A stretch of 15,717 nucleotides of DNA. It comes from Pseudomonadota bacterium. Its GTDB lineage: Bacteria; Pseudomonadota; Alphaproteobacteria; Sphingomonadales; Sphingomonadaceae. The stretch's first letter is position 1; each line of letters opens with the position of its first letter. Shown in pieces: positions 13,993 to 15,717 of the stretch. Position numbers and translations under genes: made by a program. Location of the stretch: the NCBI GenBank assembly GCA_023413015.1, contig JAEZQR010000187.1:1-15717 (forward strand), written 5' to 3'. The notes under the pieces were generated by a model. The model made no database searches and was not told the DNA's origin. It was given only the letters and a program-made list of their open reading frames with translations.

Positions 13993-14307
13993 ATGAGCAT
14001 CGAAGGATTTGCCCTCGAACCCGCCGCGACCGGCACCGATGTGTCGACCGGCGATGTGTCGGCCGGCGATCTCGCCGCCGTCTACGACGTCCCCGTCAGG
14101 GTCGTGGCCGTCCTCGGCCGCACTCAGATGGAGGTCAGCGAGCTGCTGACGCTCAAGGAGGGCGTGGTGATCGACCTCGACCGCAAGGTCGGCGAAGCGG
14201 TCGACATCCTCGTGAACGATCGCCTGGTGGCGCGCGGCGAGCTGGTGCTGCTCGAGAACCAGCTCGGCATCACCATGACCGAGATCGTCAAGAACGATCG
14301 CGCCTGA
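13993..14307 (+). CDS. fliN: Flagellar motor switch protein FliN
   Basis: FliN forms the lower C ring. The 104-residue product has a short Gly/Thr/Asp N-terminal extension and a full SpoA domain: VYDVPVRVVAVLGRTQMEVS, ELLTLKEGVVIDLDRKVGEA, VDILVNDRLVARGELVLLEN, then QLGITMTEIV. This is the standard FliN pattern (ldVPl.l.v.lG...l.i.elL.L..Gsvi.Ld......v.i.vNg.liarGEvVvv.d.fGvRit.i). The ribosome site AGGAG overlaps the end of fliF. The order fliF...fliN-flbD matches Caulobacter, so this is most likely the principal FliN; a shorter paralogue is encoded at 133-384. Confidence 0.95.
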   Translation: MSIEGFALEPAATGTDVSTGDVSAGDLAAVYDVPVRVVAVLGRTQMEVSELLTLKEGVVIDLDRKVGEAVDILVNDRLVARGELVLLENQLGITMTEIVKNDRA

Positions 14308-14321
14308 AAGGAGTCGGCACC

Positions 14322-15632
14322 ATGGCTCAGGCAGTCCGTCTCCTCGTCGTCGGCCCGGCCCATTCGGAGCTGGCGCGGGCCGCCGAGCTGGCGTCACGGA
14401 CCGGTGCGGCCGTGGTTCATGTCGCCGACGACCAGCATGCGTTCGAGCAACTGCGTAAGGGCGGCGCCGACCTCGCCATGGTCGAGCTGAGCATCGGCAT
14501 CAAGCCGTTCATCGCCGGGCTGCGCGCCGAGCGCATCCAGACCGAGGTGATCGCCTGCTCGACGACACCCGATGCCGAAGCCGCGGCCGCGGCGATCCGT
14601 GCCGGCGCCACCGAGTTCGTGCCGCTGCCTGCCGATGCCGAGTTGATCGCCGAAATCCTGACCCGTTCGTCGCAGGTCGCAGCGGACATCATCTACGCCG
14701 ACCCGATCATGGAACCGGTGATGCGGACGCTCGACCGCGCCGCCGCCGCGTCCGTGTCGGTGCTCATCACCGGCGAATCCGGGACCGGCAAGGAAGTGTT
14801 CGCACGCGCTCTCCACGACCGGTCGAAGCGGCACGCCAAGCCGTTCGTCGCGATCAACTGCGCCGCGATCCCCGAGAATCTGCTCGAATCCGAGCTGTTC
14901 GGCCACGAGAAGGGCGCGTTCACCGGCGCGATCGCGCGCCGGATCGGCCGTTTCGAGGAAGCCGCGGGCGGCACGCTGCTGCTCGACGAGATTACCGAGA
15001 TGCCGGTCACGCTGCAGACGAAGCTGCTGCGCGTGCTTCAGGAAAAAATGATCACCCGCGTCGGTGGTCGGGGCGAATTCCCGGTCGACGTGCGCGTCGT
15101 CGCCACCTCGAACCGCAATCTCGACGAGGCAGTCAAGGGCGGCCACTTCCGGCAGGACCTCCTCTACCGCCTGAACGTCATCAACCTGGCGCTGCCGCCG
15201 CTGCGCCGGCGCCGCGACGACGTCCTGATCTTGGCGAAGCATTTCATCGAGAAGACCTGCGCACTGGAGGATGTGGCGCCGAAGCGGCTGTCGTCCGAGG
15301 CGGCATCGGTGCTGGCGGGCTACGGCTATCCGGGCAACGTGCGCGAGCTTGAGAACATCATGGCGCGCGCCGTCGTGATGGCGGCCGGCACGATCATCGA
15401 GGCGGAGGATCTGGCGCTTCCGAATGGCGAGCCGCTCAGTGGTCGCCTTGAGGTGCTGGAACGGCCGGCGTTCGGCCGGTCGCTCGCGGAGATCGAGCGC
15501 GAGGCGATCTTGGGCACGCTCGCCGCCGTCGGCGGCAACCAGACGCGCGCGGCAGCGATCCTGCGGATCACGACGCGCACGATCCGCAACAAGCTCGATG
15601 CCTATGAGACGAGGCTGGGGACCGCCTGCTGA
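14322..15632 (+). CDS. flbD: Sigma-54-dependent flagellar transcription activator FlbD
   Basis: FlbD is an enhancer-binding AAA+ activator of late flagellar promoters. The 436-residue product has a receiver-like domain (1-115), an AAA+ domain with Walker A GESGTGKE (151-158), sigma-54 contact loop GAFTGA (198-203), Walker B LLLDE (219-223) and an arginine-finger region (GGHFRQDLLYRLNVI). A C-terminal Fis-type helix-turn-helix follows (about 400-430: VGGNQTRAAAILRITTRTIR). The receiver is degenerate: the acidic pair after beta-1 is replaced (LLVVGPAH), the phospho-Asp position is Glu55 (DLAMVEL) and the late Lys is lost (FVPLPAD). Phosphorylation control is therefore unlikely, as in Caulobacter, where FliX controls FlbD. 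AAAGGAG lies 8 bases before the ATG. It overlaps flhA by one base. Confidence 0.93.
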   Translation: MAQAVRLLVVGPAHSELARAAELASRTGAAVVHVADDQHAFEQLRKGGADLAMVELSIGIKPFIAGLRAERIQTEVIACSTTPDAEAAAAAIRAGATEFVPLPADAELIAEILTRSSQVAADIIYADPIMEPVMRTLDRAAAASVSVLITGESGTGKEVFARALHDRSKRHAKPFVAINCAAIPENLLESELFGHEKGAFTGAIARRIGRFEEAAGGTLLLDEITEMPVTLQTKLLRVLQEKMITRVGGRGEFPVDVRVVATSNRNLDEAVKGGHFRQDLLYRLNVINLALPPLRRRRDDVLILAKHFIEKTCALEDVAPKRLSSEAASVLAGYGYPGNVRELENIMARAVVMAAGTIIEAEDLALPNGEPLSGRLEVLERPAFGRSLAEIEREAILGTLAAVGGNQTRAAAILRITTRTIRNKLDAYETRLGTAC

Positions 15633-15717
15633 TGGCGAGCCGCCCCGCTCAGCCCTCGTCGCTGTCGCGCCTTACGTCGCTGATCGGCGGCGGCCAGGAT
15701 ATCGGCCTCGGGATCGG
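15632..15717 (+). CDS. flhA: Flagellar export protein FlhA, N-terminal fragment (truncated by window edge)
   Basis: Twenty-eight codons are visible, beginning with ATG one base inside the flbD stop codon (TGATG). The peptide MASRPAQPSSLSRLTSLIGG then GQDIGLGI resembles the cytoplasmic lead of alphaproteobacterial FlhA immediately before its first membrane span. FlhA is the large export-gate subunit with a substrate-docking cytoplasmic domain. In Caulobacter flhA also follows flbD, which supports the call; the protein body is outside the window. Confidence 0.75.
   Translation, partial: MASRPAQPSSLSRLTSLIGGGQDIGLGI

Noticed and set aside
12993..14036. Minus-strand open frame of 347 codons over fliF
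   Set aside because: Antisense of fliF with biased composition; no domain and no ribosome site of note.
14394..15242. Minus-strand open frame of 282 codons over flbD
   Set aside because: Antisense shadow of conserved AAA+ coding sequence.
1..15717. Search for mobile elements, CRISPR arrays, tRNA or rRNA genes
   Set aside because: No transposase-like frame, spaced direct repeats, or tRNA-like cloverleaf was recognised; the window is ordinary flagellar core in composition.

Overview
The window is almost entirely a flagellar biogenesis locus from a GC-rich alphaproteobacterium, most likely a member of the Sphingomonadales. That placement is inferred from the Caulobacter-type regulators FliX and FlbD, the FlbE-type FliH, a TipF-like degenerate EAL protein, a FlgJ without muramidase domain and the very short intergenic gaps. 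No tRNA, rRNA, CRISPR, insertion sequence or integrase is visible. About 97% of the DNA is coding. The longest non-coding stretch is the roughly 230-base divergent region at 1738-1968.

Layout, in strand-alternating blocks. (1) Minus strand, 1-1737: a TipF-like membrane protein, then a small FliN/SpoA paralogue, then the start of FliO running off the left edge. (2) Plus strand, 1969-4847: flgC, fliE, fliQ, fliR, flhB (rod, rod/MS-ring junction, export gate). (3) Minus strand, 4853-5260: fliX alone. (4) Plus strand, 5327-7187: flgI (P ring), a short flgJ (rod-binding), a FlgN-like chaperone. (5) Minus strand, 7225-10421: a 924-residue beta-propeller protein, possibly FlaEY-like, followed by flgB. 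(6) Plus strand, 10565-15717: fliG, fliH/flbE, then an apparent transcription break, then fliF, fliN, flbD and the first codons of flhA.

Together these genes encode the MS ring (FliF), switch/C ring (FliG, FliN, second FliN), export gate (FliO, FliQ, FliR, FlhB, FlhA) and its soluble ATPase regulator (FliH). They also encode the proximal rod (FlgB, FlgC, FliE, FlgJ), the P ring (FlgI) and the assembly checkpoint pair FliX/FlbD. FlbD is a sigma-54 activator whose receiver lacks the phosphorylatable aspartate. A good sigma-54 core promoter lies directly upstream of fliF, with an inverted repeat laid over its -12 element, so this operon may be controlled by its own product FlbD.

The least ordinary items are: the 924-residue protein with about six 57-residue propeller repeats between two flagellin-IN-like modules and no cysteine; the TipF-like protein that carries a MerR/excisionase-like helix-turn-helix between its membrane anchor and a dead EAL domain; two FliN paralogues in one locus; an 11-bp perfect palindrome between fliX and flgI; and a 9-bp GC hairpin between fliE and fliQ.
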